From: Azorinus chamasolen
Taxonomy: Eukaryota; Mollusca; Bivalvia; Cardiida; Solecurtidae
Length of the DNA stretch: 64,000 nucleotides
Assembly: GCA_963576725.1 (NCBI GenBank)
Contig: OY755240.1
Location: 30,935,620-30,999,619, forward strand
Reading direction: 5' to 3'
The first letter of the stretch is position 1; each line of letters starts with the position of its first letter. This document shows positions 45,236 through 56,800 of this stretch, piece after piece. The position numbers and the translations under genes were made by a program. The notes under the pieces are model-generated. The model was not told where the DNA came from. It worked only from the letters and a program-made list of their open reading frames with translations, and ran no database searches.

Positions 45236-45905
45236 CTCACTTTGTTCATCAAATATGTTAAAAGAATTCATTAAAAAGGGATATGATCCTGTAGTACTAA
45301 AAATACTGCATGTTTGGTTGTCAACCCTTTTACAGTTGGCAATCACGCTGGCCTGTTTGCATGTACGCCGACAAGAAAGGTTTAGTACTCTATGAGAGCG
45401 ACCTCTTAAATCCAGAAACGGAAGGAGAACGTCGGATATCTGTACTATTTTCGTTTTTGTCGTACCCTTTATTACTTTTCTACAGTTACTCTGTTTGCAG
45501 CCCAATCAATGAGTACACTAGCGATAGGTGGATACAGTTTGTTCACTTAAATGTTTTCGTTATACATGTACTTTACCACTGTATTTATCATCGCGGTTGT
45601 TGTAGATTAGTCGGAGAGGGGATACGTTTATTTACACTGTTTGTCTTTTAGGGTGGGGATGGAATATAAGTGTGAGGTTGGGCGCCCATAAACCGGTTTA
45701 ACCCCCCCCCCCCCCAGTGACTTTTGTCACTGACCGTTCCAAGGCGGTACTTCCATCTTCCCCCTATTGTATATTTGTTTTGTCTTTGTGCGTCGCTTGA
45801 TGTTTTTATAGTTATGTACATCTGCTGTTTCCTTGTGTTGCTGTTCGGGTGACTGTTTGTTCTGTATGTGGTGTTACCTGCATGACTCATTTTTGTACTT
45901 TTATT
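45236..45905 (+). mobile_element. 5'-truncated Naiad A in tandem array
   Basis: Begins in the RT C-terminus (frames give KRDMIL, CMFGCQ from a shifted frame), SECIS, then the full tail to 'gactcatttttgtac'. Includes a run of about 14 C at 45,701. Inserted cleanly between two 252-bp units. Confidence 0.9.
45383..45447 (+). promoter_or_regulatory. SECIS hairpin of Naiad A copy
   Basis: TAGTAC/GTACTA helix I intact, quartet UGAG/GGAU, AAA bulge, mini-stem TCCA/CGGA with one mismatch. Near-identical to the 15.7-kb hairpin otherwise. Confidence 0.8.
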
Positions 45906-46964
45906 GCATTTCCGGTTGGCATGTCCAACCATTTTTGCAATAACCGGAATTGTAATAAAGTGTTAAAGTACAACGGCATGCTTATAAATTATTTGCACAT
46001 CATTTGTAACTAATATGGTTGTGGTTGTTTTACCTTTCGACGGAATTTGATATTACAGTCGGCGTCGGGAACAAAAGACTAATTTGTCGAATTTCAAAGA
46101 TTATGACCCAGAAAATGAAGGTATAGGTAAGAATTATTGCAAAAGTGTTTTTTATTTCAATTACAGTTGACACTTCCAACCCCTTATGCAATACCCGCAA
46201 AATAATTGCAATAAAATTGTAATGTCCATCATGAAACTAGATAATTATCAGAACATTGTTATTGATATGATTAAATTTTCGAATCATCCGGCGAAATTGG
46301 ATTTTTCCGTCGACGTCGGAAACAAAAGACAAATTTGTTGAATTTCAATCAATTATGACCCAGAGAATTAAGAAATGAAACCTGAGGTAAGAATTATTGC
46401 AAAGGTGGATCTTATACCAGAATTGCAATAAAAATTTAAATGTCCATCGGGAACTGCTATATAGATTGACAGAAAATGTGTGTTTCAACCACTCTTGCAA
46501 TAATAACCAAAATTGCACTAAATTTATTGTAAATCTGGTTTAGGTGTATAAAAATGTCGAATTTTGTATTGCAATTACTTGACAAGCAGTTGTGCAATAA
46601 AAAACAGAATTGCAGTACAATTTTCCAGATGATGGAATGTGTAGCTGTTGCATTTGGGGTTGTTGCCAGTAGCTGCAAACACCTTGATAGAAAATACCCG
46701 GACGACAACAAGTCTAAATGGGCCTATCAGTAAAGGAATGATAACAAGGAAGACAGTAAATAGAACTTGTCTAAGTTTGTTCAATCAGAGATAGTATTAA
46801 GACATGAATTAATTTATAGCGAAACTGATTGGGATGTCGAGACAGTTGAAAATGTATCTTTAATTACTGTATAAGTTAAACGCCAAATTAGGCGTATTAG
46901 ACTGTTGTTTTAATCATCAATTATGAACAGTTTGATTATTGACAAAGCTTAAGCCGGTGCTAGG

Positions 46965-47065
46965 GGGCGTGAGCAGTGTTGCACTTTCAATTACTGCTGA
47001 TGAACACACTCAATAAAACCGAGTCTGCAATTTTCTTTTTTGTGTTGCATTTTTTGCTTTCGGGG
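46965..47065 (+). repeat. 'CAATAAAACCGAGTCTGC' repeat
   Basis: 'gcactttcaattactgctga' and 'tcaataaaaccgagtctgca' as in the copies at 47,925-48,025 and (minus) 53,385-53,520, the last of which extends to 'cacctttcagaatgtataca'. Confidence 0.8.
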
Positions 47066-47499
47066 AATTTATACATAATGTAAAGGATAAAAGAAGTAAA
47101 AATTGCCATAGTCAAACACCTTTTCGAGAATTGTTTTTAAATGCCAAACTTGTAAAACGTGTATTAGTTTGCAACCCATTTCGCAATATAAACTAGAATT
47201 GCAATACATTTTTCAATATGACAGAAACGAGTTAATCGTGCATTTGGGACAGTTTCTAGCAGTTGCAAGCATATTGATGGGCCAAACCAGATGCTAAAAA
47301 GCCTAAATGGCTAATCAGCAAATTACGAAACCAACCGTATACCGTTTGAACATTGCCTGAATTGACAGACCACTGTTGCAATAAATTTATTGCGAAAAGT
47401 ATTGGAATACAAAAAGTGTCAACACTTTGATTGTCAATACTTGATAACCAGTATTGCAATAAAAACAGAACTGCAATCTTTTTTTTCGACATTACTGAT

Positions 47500-48532
47500 T
47501 AAATTAGCTTATAAGTAAAATAGGAAACAAACCATATATCAGGGGTTTTATGTTTGAAAACTGGCTTGATTAATAAACTAGTTGATAGTATGTTTGTTTG
47601 TTTCGAATGTATTTGCTAACATATTTTCATATCTAATTCCGATTATATGGAAGCCTAAATAGGCTTATCAGCAAACTACGAATTTATCCAAACAGCAACC
47701 TTATACAAAATTATATATTAGCATTTTGACAGGAATGATAATAATGAAGACAGTACATAGACCTTTGCAAAGTCTGTTAGATCAGATCAAAGTTTAATGC
47801 AAATATGGTTTGTATATCAATATGTTTCAAGATATATCTTTAATAAGTGAATAATTACACGCCTAATTAGGCTAAAACCTAATCTGAATGTTATGAAAAT
47901 TGAATACAGTTTAAACCGATGCTATAGTTGGTGAGTAGTGTTGCACTTTTGATGACTGCTCATGAACACTCAATAAAACCGAGTCTGCAATGTTCTCTTT
48001 GCATTGCTGCTTTTGTTTTCGAAGCCCTATTGTTTGAATGTTTTTGTTCATATGCGTTTTTGTTCGTATGCTCTGCATAATTTTATAGTCACGTATAATA
48101 TGGTACGCATACATATTACTATACATAAAATTACAATTCTAATGCAACATTGTTGTAACACGCATTCTGATTGGTCCACGTGACAAAATTTGAAGCATAT
48201 AAACCACCGATATACTGTCGGAAAAATGAATATACTGTCGGAAACCGAATCACTAGAAAATTTACTACGAAATATTCATACGCGCATTCATAGTAAAATT
48301 GAATGAATGGGTCTGAATGAACGAAGACACTGGCTGAATGAAATGTCAAATTTTTCAATTTGCTTGTTTTTTAACACACTTTATAGTTGTAGTCAATGTG
48401 AGTCTGGCGATTCTACTCAAATATCTATCGCAAAGTCCCACAAGTTGATCCTGAGTCCATTTATTTCACATGTTGATCTAATTCACTGTCCTTGAACAAA
48501 CGTTTCTCTTCCTCTATTCTGTTTTTAGGTGT
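47500..48532. other. no gene seen
   Basis: Holds one interspersed repeat (47,925-48,025) and a doubled 'gaatatactgtcggaaa' near 48,225-48,245. 'ataaaccaccgatatactg' here matches the palindrome at 49,235. Confidence 0.4.
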
Positions 48533-48771
48533 ATGTGGCACCTGCACCCTGTAAATATAAGATGTAAGGTATATAACCATGTAGCTGTGAGATTTATATC
48601 AATGTTGAAACTATTTAAGAAGGACCTGACAACACTTAAATATTACCAACCGATCACAGACAATGGTCTGAAAACACTAAAAACTCAGGTTTCCTCTATG
48701 CCAGAAATCACAAATCTTTCCAAAGAAAAGTGGTTTGACATAACTTTGAATTTCGCTCTTCGTGGTATATA
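48533..48771 (+). CDS. possible exon fragment, unknown
   Basis: 79 residues (MWHLHPVNIRCKVYNHVA to NFALRGI) after 'ctattctgtttttag', which looks like a splice acceptor. No recognisable domain. The right side is cut by a Naiad fragment at 48,772-48,857, so if real it is broken. Weak evidence. Confidence 0.2.
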
Positions 48772-48857
48772 GGTGGATACAGTTAGTTCACTTAAATGTT
48801 TTCGTTATACATGCACTTTACCACTGTATTTGCCGTCGTTGTAGATTAGTCGGAGAT
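48772..48857 (+). mobile_element. 86-bp internal Naiad fragment
   Basis: 'ggtggatacagttagttcac' to 'gattagtcggaga' equals an internal piece of the Naiad A 3' UTR, without either element end. Confidence 0.8.
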
Positions 48858-49234
48858 TAGTTCCAGATTGCAAACAGTTTAAAAATAAATAATTCCGTTG
48901 TCCATGTGCACAGTTATTGTGGAATATCGAGCAATGTCGAGGTCAAATTTGATTCATCTTTCGTAGTTTTGAAAGGGACCTACCGTCAGAAATTCAAAGG
49001 ACCATGACTTAACGGTTTCATTTGTGAAAATCAAAGTATCAAGTGAAAACACCAGTTCTTGGTATATTGAATATAAGCACAATTGCTAGGTTCCGGGAGA
49101 ACTATTTTCTATATGCGTAATGCGGTGATATGCGGTGTTTCATGACGTCATGTTATGACGACAGAGAGAAAATATCAAAGGACTTAAAGTATTGTTTGTT
49201 TTTTACCATCTGGATCTAAGGTTTCATTAGAATA

Positions 49235-49380
49235 GGGATAACCGTTGCGTATTTGAATATTTGCAGCAGTATATCGGTGGTTTATATGTCGCAAATAACG
49301 CGTCGCATGTAAAACTAAATTTGCGACATATAAACCACCGATATACTGCTGCAAATATTCAAATGCGCAACGGTTATCCC
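49235..49380. repeat. perfect hairpin, 62-bp arms, 22-bp loop
   Basis: Arms 49,235-49,296 and 49,319-49,380 match except at one base ('gcgtatttg' versus 'caaatgcgc'). It directly abuts the 3' terminus of a minus-strand Naiad tail. Confidence 0.9.
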
Positions 49381-49383
49381 CTA

Positions 49384-49855
49384 AATATGAGTCATGCAGG
49401 AACCACCACATACAAAACAAACACCCGCCCGAACAGCACACATCAAGAAAACACATCAAATGTACATAACTTTCAGAACGCAAAGAGACGCACAAAGACA
49501 AAACAAACAAACAATACGAGGAAGATGGAAGTTTAGCATTTGAAAGGTCCGTGACAATAGTCACTGGGGGTTTAAACCGGGTTAGGGGCGCAAAGCCTCA
49601 CACTTATTCCATCCCCACCCTAAAAGACAAATAGTGTGAATAAACGTATCCCCTCTTCGACCAATCTACAACAAACGCGATGGCAAACGCAGTGGTAAAG
49701 TGCATGTAAATTGAAAACATTCAAGCGAAACAAACTGTATCCACCTATCGTCAGTGTATGTTATGGTTGAGCTGCAGACAGAGTAACTGTAAAAAGGTAA
49801 TAAAGGGTACGACAAAAACGTCCTCTTTCCGTTTCCTTATTTAAGAGGTGGTACC
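49384..49855 (-). mobile_element. 5'-truncated Naiad A tail
   Basis: Full 3' UTR and the last third of the SECIS region ('cgtcctctttccg...ttaagaggt'); broken inside the hairpin, so no SECIS function. Confidence 0.85.
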
Positions 49856-50202
49856 TTATGTTTTAAAAATAACTCTAATACAAGGAACATGTATCTGAAG
49901 TCAGACTAAACAAGCGTTTGATAGTCTACAACGCAATTACCAAAGCTTAGAGTTTGGCAAAGAAATCGACCAATCATCAAGCCGGGTATTTGAAACATGC
50001 CCGATTTAATTGTTAAGAGTTCGAGATTTGGCGAGTCTTCATTCTTAATTCACTTAAGAGTCCGAGAATTAATCATGAATGGTTTACGGGGCTCTGCGCA
50101 ACCGAGTGAGTTCTATATATGGTAGTGTGCACTACAGCTCGCGCTGCAACCGGTTGTTTTTTACTGGACATGTGTAAATGCGATCACATGGGTAAGAAAC
50201 GT

Positions 50203-50285
<83 letters not shown>

Positions 50286-50290
50286 ACTGG
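50203..50290. repeat. (TA)n microsatellite
   Basis: About 40 uninterrupted TA repeats, then a second short (TA) stretch at 50,293-50,307 after 'aactggcaa'. It borders the 3' end of the PLE at 50.3-50.9 kb. Confidence 0.95.
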
Positions 50291-50307
50291 CAATATATAT
50301 ATATACT

Positions 50308-50889
50308 AAAAAAGACTAAATGTTATATGGCTTTAAAATCTTTAATTAATAACTTAAAAATGCGCGACGCGTTTCATCATATCATCAGGCGCAATATTAT
50401 GACGTCATGACTTTGTTGTCATGACGTCGACGTCCCTACTTCCTGTAAGGCTGGTAACTCTGTCAGACAAATGTTTGAATTAGAGATTAATTGCATTGAG
50501 GGTTGGTTTAAATTTTCGTATAAAATATTTTTATTTTTCTAGCCTAGCTGAAACACTATCTGTCTTTAATTTAAAAAAGGGAAATATTTCATATTGAAGG
50601 GTTTTGATTCCGCATTTTTCTAAATGTTCGCTTAAAGGAATTTGTCTTGTTGATGGGTCTCTAATTTGCTGTGAATGGATAGTTCTTCTTGTTCTCAGTT
50701 TGTCACCAGTTTGTCCTATATAAAACTCTCTGCATCCAGTGCATGTAAGAACATATAAAACATATAAAACATTTCTTACATCACAAGACATTGGTTGATT
50801 TACATAAAATTTTGATCCTTTAAAATTGTAAGAATCACTTTCTCTAATATGTTGACATAACGAGCAGTTTGACTTATTACATTTTGTTA
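50308..50889 (-). mobile_element. 3' part of a canonical (C-terminal EN) PLE
   Basis: GIY-YIG at the very C-terminus of the reading frame, followed by 3' UTR with a hammerhead-like motif and a (TA)n target. This differs from Naiad, whose endonuclease is N-terminal. The 5' border lies in a 12-bp overlap ('ttacagttggca') with a plus-strand Naiad A tail, so the two elements are joined head to head. Confidence 0.8.
50361..50395 (-). ncRNA. hammerhead-ribozyme-like motif
   Basis: Minus strand 'gcgcctgatgatatgatgaa' followed by ACGCGTCGCGC: CUGAUGA and GAAA cores, a tiny stem III (AC/GU) and UC before the cleavage point, with GCGC/GCGC closing stem I. Stem II (UAUGAU) does not pair well, so activity is doubtful. 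Canonical PLEs are known to carry such ribozymes. Confidence 0.5.
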
Positions 50890-50893
50890 CAGT
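50531..50893 (-). CDS. GIY-YIG endonuclease, C-terminal fragment
   Basis: CNKSNCSLCQHI (zinc-binding Cys pairs), then 'NVLYVLYVLTCTGCREFYIG' (GIY...YIG; the YVL triplet is doubled), QTGDKLRTRRTIH (catalytic Arg and His region), PLSEHLEKC, and DSVSARLEK before TAA. The family pattern goes on in frame after the stop (KYFIRKFKPTLNAINL), so the TAA is probably a recent nonsense change. No RT part remains upstream. Confidence 0.82.
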   Translation of the reverse strand, partial: TVTKCNKSNCSLCQHIRESDSYNFKGSKFYVNQPMSCDVRNVLYVLYVLTCTGCREFYIGQTGDKLRTRRTIHSQQIRDPSTRQIPLSEHLEKCGIKTLQYEIFPFFKLKTDSVSARLEK

Positions 50894-51440
50894 TGGCAAT
50901 CACGCTAGCCTCTTTGCATGTACGCCGACAAGAAAGGTTTAGTACTCTATGAAGGCGACCTCTTAAATCCAGAAATGGACGGAGAACGTCGGATATCTGT
51001 ACTATTTCGTTTTTGTCGTACCCTTTATTACTTTTCTACAGTTACTCTGTTTGCATTGAGTACACTAGCGATAGGTGTTACATAGATTGTTCACTTAAAT
51101 GTTTTCGTTATACATGCACTTTACCACTGTATTTGCCGTCGCGGTTGTTGTAGATTAGTCGGAGAAGGGATACGTTTATTTACACTGTTTGTCTTTTAGG
51201 GTGGGGATGGAACAAGTGTGAGGTTGGGCGCCCATAAACCGGTTTAACCCCCCAGTGACTTTTGTCACTGACCGTTCCAAGACGGTGCTTCCATCTTCCC
51301 CCTATTGTGTGTTTGTTTTGTCTTTGTGCGTCTCTTGTTGTTTTTATAGTTATGTACATTTGCTGTTTCCTTGTGTTGCTGTTCGGGCGATTGTTTGTTC
51401 TGTATGTGGTGTTTCCTGCATGACTCATTTTTGTACTTTT
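50887..51440 (+). mobile_element. 5'-truncated Naiad A tail
   Basis: Starts in the last RT codons, includes SECIS and a complete 3' UTR up to 'gactcatttttgtac'. Its end touches the first unit of the minus-oriented minisatellite array. Confidence 0.9.
50940..51004 (+). promoter_or_regulatory. SECIS hairpin of Naiad A copy
   Basis: Same as 15,682-15,746 apart from one base by the mini-stem (TGGAC instead of TGGAA); all core elements intact, TAG overlaps helix I. Confidence 0.82.
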
Positions 51441-51446
51441 GTCTGA

Positions 51447-52748
51447 TTTCAAGCCATCAGGGGCAATAACCCCAAAGTTATCAGGGGAGACAATTAAAAA
51501 TCCCCAGATGCACAAAAAACTCATGTTGTTCAACATTCCTGTGAAGTTTGATGACGCTAGGCGAAGTGGTTACAGAGATACGCGTGGCAGTTTGTCTGCT
51601 TTTAAGTCAAAGGGGCAATAACTCCAAAGTTATCAGGAGGAGACAATTCAAAACATCAGGTGCACAACAACACTTGCTTGTCGACGTTCCTGTGAAGTTA
51701 AGTGATTCTAACCCTACGGTTTTCCGAGATACGCATGGCAATAAGTAATCATATCAGGGGCAAAAACTCAACAATTATCAGGGGGGGGATTTCAAAAGCC
51801 CTAGGTGCACAACAACACATGTTGTTCAACATTCCTGTGGAATATGGTGACTCTAGCCCTAGTGTTTTCAGAGATATGCACGACACTAAGTAAAATGTCT
51901 AATTTTAAATCATTAGAGGCAATAACTCCAAAATTATCAGGGGGAGGCAATTGAAAAAAGTGCACAACAAATCATGCTGGTCAACATGACTGTGAAGGTT
52001 GGTGACTATAGCCCTACTGGTTTCAGAGATATGCGCGACACAAAGTTTGTCAAAATTAAAGTGTTCATATCAGGGACAATGCCTAAACAATTATCAGAGG
52101 AAGACAATTCAAAACGCCATTGTGCACAACAACACATGTTGATGAACATTCCTACTCTAGCCCTAGTAGCTTTAGTGATATGCACGACACACAGTAAAGT
52201 TTCTCTAATTCTAAGTCATCAGGGGCAGTAACTCCAAGGATATCAAGGGGAGACAATTAAAAACCCAAGTGCACAACAACTCATGCTAGTCAACATTCTT
52301 GTGAAGTTTGGTGACGACTCTAGCCCTACTGGTTTCAGAGATACGCGCAACACGAAGTTTCTCTAATTTCAAGTTATCATATCAGGAGCAATAACTCAAC
52401 AATTATCAGGAGAGACAAATAAAAAACCCAGGTGCAGAACAACGTATGCCGATTAACATTCCTGTGAAGTTTAGTGACTGTAGTACTACCGGTTTCAAAG
52501 ATACGCGCGACTCAAAGTGTTTTCTAAATTTAAGTCATCAGGGGCAATATCTCCAGAGTTATCAGGGGGAGACAATTCAAAAATCCCAGGTGCACATCAA
52601 ATTATGTTGGTCAACATTCATGTGACGTTTGGTGACTCTAGCCCTACTGGTTTCAGAGATACGCACGACACATGTTTTTGACGGACAGACGGACAAACAG
52701 ACAACTCTGGCAAAACAATATATTACTTCATAAATGGGGGAGACATAA
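51447..52748 (-). repeat. tandem array, inverse of the 2.5-kb array
   Basis: 'ggtttcagagatacgcgcga' variants near 51,570, 51,725, 51,867, 52,018, 52,165, 52,335, 52,490 and 52,655. Ends with 'gacggacagacggacaaaca' and 'aaatgggggagacataac', the same terminal structure as the array at 2,517. Confidence 0.9.
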
Positions 52749-54429
52749 CAAGCTACAACAGAACATATTATTTCAAATGCAGAAATTCAAAGTGTGAATA
52801 TAATCAATATATCAATGTATAACTGCAAGGATTGCTGACTTACAACTCACTCATAGCACTGATTTGCATGTTTTCTGATGCCAATGTTGCCTTTCGCATT
52901 AATGCTATTTCCTCACATACGTAACTGATTAAACGTAACAAGCGTGGAACCAATTTACAGAACACCATGTTGGTTTCTTCACTTTAACTCAAATCCAATG
53001 ATAAGGTTTTACACTAATGTCTGATACTCGTAAGAACCGTGTTTTCTGGCACAGTGTGATGTTAATTGCTATAGGTTATAAATGAAATATCTATAGGGGA
53101 GGGGACAAGGTATTGGTGACTGATTAATATCAAGTCTGCCTGACAATCTTTAGACATATTGTAATGTGAAAAGTTCAAAACGGTTTCGTTTGTGTCGGTA
53201 ATCTCTGTAGATGGTCAGGTTATAGTATAATGGTTAGTTTTATTGGATCTGAGTTAAAGTAAGGATACACCCACTTTCAGAATATTTGTACTTTTATGCC
53301 TTCTGATCTATTGCAATGTTTGGCAAAGCAAATGACCTTGTCGGACTATGAAAGTACATACAAAGTGTTTGTATACATTCTGAAAGGTGGTGATCCCCCG
53401 AAAGCAAAAATTGCAACACAAAAAGAGAAAATTGCAGACTCGGTTTTATTGAGTCTGTTCATGAGCAGTAATTGAAAGTGCAACACTGTTCACGCCCCTA
53501 GCACCGGCTTAAGCGGAATTCAATTTTCAGAACAAGAAGTACTGAAATTCATGATCTCGAAGGATCAGAAGGTATAACAACACTGAGAATGAAGCACGGG
53601 GCAACGTTTTACGGCCGTCACACAAGCACTTAACACCTGCTGTTGTGAAGATTATAAATTCTGAAGGGTTGTATGTCAGTAATTTTGTTTGGGTTGGCAA
53701 TTTAGAATGGTTTGGTTTTATCAGGTTTCACGTCGTTTTAACAGTATTTCAGTCATATCACGACAACAAGCTAATTACAACGCTATCTAATTAACGCGAT
53801 GTAATCAACACGTGTTGCTGGATTGTTATGCCTGTTGTGCGCTGGATTAACATCTCAGTGTGTTGTTTGCACTCAATTTGATTTCCTGTTGAATGACTCA
53901 ATGGATACACTTTATTTTGTCTACATAGCAAACAATGCTGGGCTGAACAATGCAGAATAAATAGTTTAAAAATTGTCATAAATAAAGCATTCAATTCGGA
54001 AATTTAAAATAACCATGTTATATAGTTAGAAAAGAACCTACCATGTTATACTATTTTAAAAGCAACCAGAAAATACCCAGACACGATAGCTCCTACAGAA
54101 TTATTATGTTCTGGATCTGGATGATGGTTAAATAGGATAAATATAATGAAAGGGTAAATAAAGGGGCATTGACAAATGATAAATTGTTACGGAAATCGTC
54201 AAATATTGTAGTAAGTGAGAATGAGGGATGTAGAGATTGTGATATCTTAAAACTCAACTTTATATTTTTATTATCAACAGTAACCTTAAATGACCATAAT
54301 TATGAACCATCCTCTGTACAGAAGCAGGGATACTGGATCTACTCTGTTTGCAAATTCGTGAAAAAAGCGTTTATATCAAGGGAAGGGTTAATACCGATCA
54401 TGCAAGAGATAAATCCCTCATATAAAGCA
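52749..54429. other. no gene seen
   Basis: Contains the interspersed repeat at 53,385-53,520 and a Naiad 5'-like scrap at 53,590-53,660. The frame at 54,169-54,465 has no recognised motif and includes MITE sequence. Confidence 0.45.
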
Positions 54430-54616
54430 GAACCTGTATTAAGTGGCCATCAAAATGAGGTATAATTATTGATCTGTAAGGCCGGTGGTAGCTTAATGCA
54501 GGTCAAAAGTAGTCCAGAAAGGTATTGTAGGGCCTTGCCGTTGCCCTGCATTAAACAACCACCTGCTTTTTAAGATTCTTTTGTTCAATAAATGAATTGT
54601 CGCTTAAGACAGGTTC
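54430..54616. mobile_element. mariner-type MITE
   Basis: 'agaacctgtattaagtggcc' and 'ttaagacaggttctactgta' arms. A further one at 55,570-55,793 splits the duplicated block. Confidence 0.7.
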
Positions 54617-56221
54617 TACTGTACAGCACAACCGCTCTGAACCGGACGTTTAGTATAAATTAACCTAGATCTCTTTAGGTAGATTGCTGCTTAATGCAGG
54701 GTGAAAGTCATACGGAAAGTTCCTTGTCGAGCTTTCTGCGTGACTTTTACTTTGCATTAAACAGCATTCAAGATAGGAAATGGAACAGACATAGATTTAT
54801 TTACGGCAGGATTTATTAAACCGTTGGAGTCAAGAGTCCCTTAATAAGGACACATGCAAGCAGTGTATACCCATATCAAAGTGCCCCCAAAGGGACCTTC
54901 TAATCAGAGCCTGTACTGTTTGCTGAAACCATCGATTTCAATTGATTATAACAGCGAATATTTTGTTTGCTGTGACCTATCAATATGAAAAAAATATGGA
55001 TTCAAAAATATGATCTGAAATATGGGGATAAATATGTTAAAATAGGGTTAAAGTGTAGGACATCTCAAACTAACCTTGTCCTCATAGCCATTCCCCGCTA
55101 ACAAACGTTTTACCGCCTTTGCAAATAGAATATACCCGGACCAGACGGCCCCTTCTAGAGGAGCCATTTAGTCAGTGTCGGTCCTGTTTGGTTGTGAAAT
55201 TATAACAGATTATACCAATACCAGGAAACGCTTTGTGCTTATGCAAAATCAACTAATAAATATTCATTATATGATTATTTCTTACATGAATATTCAACAG
55301 GGAAAATGTTAAGCCAGTGCCATTGCAGAAGTCGTGGCAACAGAAGGCTTCAGCTATATACACACCTCAGTGTGTTGACGAAGGCTTTGCGATAAAGCAA
55401 AAATATCCAGGTAAATAACGACTGCTCTGAGTTAATGGATTCTTCGCTATAAACAATTAGCTGTATAGTTCCTCAGGTATCCCCGCCACCGAGTTCTTAC
55501 TAAACGCTTAAACCTGTCAAAAGTATACCCAATTCGAGTGTCCGAAATCTGACCAAAGAGTGTTTACCGTAGAACCTGTCTCAGGCGGCCATTCATTTAT
55601 TGAACAAGTGAGTCTTATAAAGAATTTGGTTGCTTAATGCAATGCAAAAGTAATACAGTCAGATCCTTAGGAGCTATATAATAAGAGCCACAACTCTATA
55701 TAATTCTATGTTATTTTTTGACTAGCATTAAGCTACCACCTACCTTATAGACCCTTAATTAATCATCTGTTTGGTGGCAGGTTCTATTGTACCGAGTACA
55801 AACGCCGCATCTCAGAGTGATCAGAGTCTGCACTAGCTGTCAGTCATCTGAATCTTTAGTAGATAGTCTATTTTGTCTATACAATGTATAACACCATTAG
55901 ATACTTCCTTATAGACGTAATGGGTGATATGGGTCTACAATGCATGCATTGCAATGAAATAAGACCCCATTCTCTCATGAATCAGCTCAACGTTCTGGGT
56001 TTCGGTGTCTATTCTATGAGTTTCTTCTCCGTTTTATACCCAGAAACATCCCATTCCCAAACACAGCTTGCATTATTTCGTACATAAATATTCATGAGGT
56101 AAGGCGTTAATAGAGTGCGTTAATTAAACTTAAATACCAGTCGGGATAATCCATAATGATACTTAACACATAGTATTTTTACAAAAACGATACAATCAGA
56201 TATGGAAACAATAATGCAAGT

Positions 56222-56449
56222 TTAACCCTTTCCCTCATATTGACGACTTTTGACGACTCTGTAAAAGTCACTTTGTGAAACCATTGCGATAAATAGAGCA
56301 TTTGCTCCTATAGGAGCAAATGCTCTATTTATCACAATGGTTTCAAACTACACAATTCCAAAATTTTCCTTTTCTCTTATTAATGCTCATTTTCGGTAGA
56401 TTAATTCAAAGAGGTTTATCTAAAAATAGCCTATGAGGTAATGGGTTAA
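56222..56449. mobile_element. TTAA-flanked MITE
   Basis: 'ttaaccctttccctcatatt' and 'gaggtaatgggttaa'; centre 'gcatttgctcctataggagc'. TTAA at both ends. Absent from the paralogous site at about 43,490. Confidence 0.85.
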
Positions 56450-56693
56450 ACTGTTAGCTTGCAAGCATCGACTTCAGTTGTCACAGTTGATTTAGGTTTA
56501 ATTTCTGTTCAACAACATGACCATAGTCTCAAACAGTTTGGATTGTTAATGAAACGTCGGGCTACTAGGCGTCTCATTTGGATCAAAACTGCTTGCCTCG
56601 GTAATCCACTCACAAGAAGCTAAATATTTAACTGTTTCACACCGAAGTCCAGATAAGATGCGTAAATTAAAACATTTTCAAGAATAATTCCTT

Positions 56694-56800
56694 TTTTTTC
56701 TCCACCAAAACATATGTTGTAACCACTCTTTAGAATATTCTCGGATACACCATTCTAAGAGCGATCACAACATAGGGTTTGGTGGAGTAATGACGTTTTT
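56694..56800. repeat. foldback MITE, 'stop-clamp' family
   Basis: 'tttctccaccaaaacatatg' and 'catagggtttggtggag' arms; counterpart of the copy at 43,731 in the duplicate block. Confidence 0.75.

Larger units (their letters stand above)
44890..47500 (+). repeat. ~252-bp tandem repeat, rich in 'attgcaataa'
   Basis: The landmark 'cgacg.aatttcg/cgacggaattt ... gtcggcgtcgg' recurs at about 45,115, 46,035 and 46,289; the first interval is 252 bp once the Naiad insertion is removed. 'aggtaagaattattgcaaa' ends each unit. From 46.4 to 47.5 kb looser copies of 'attgcaataaa' persist. Confidence 0.75.
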
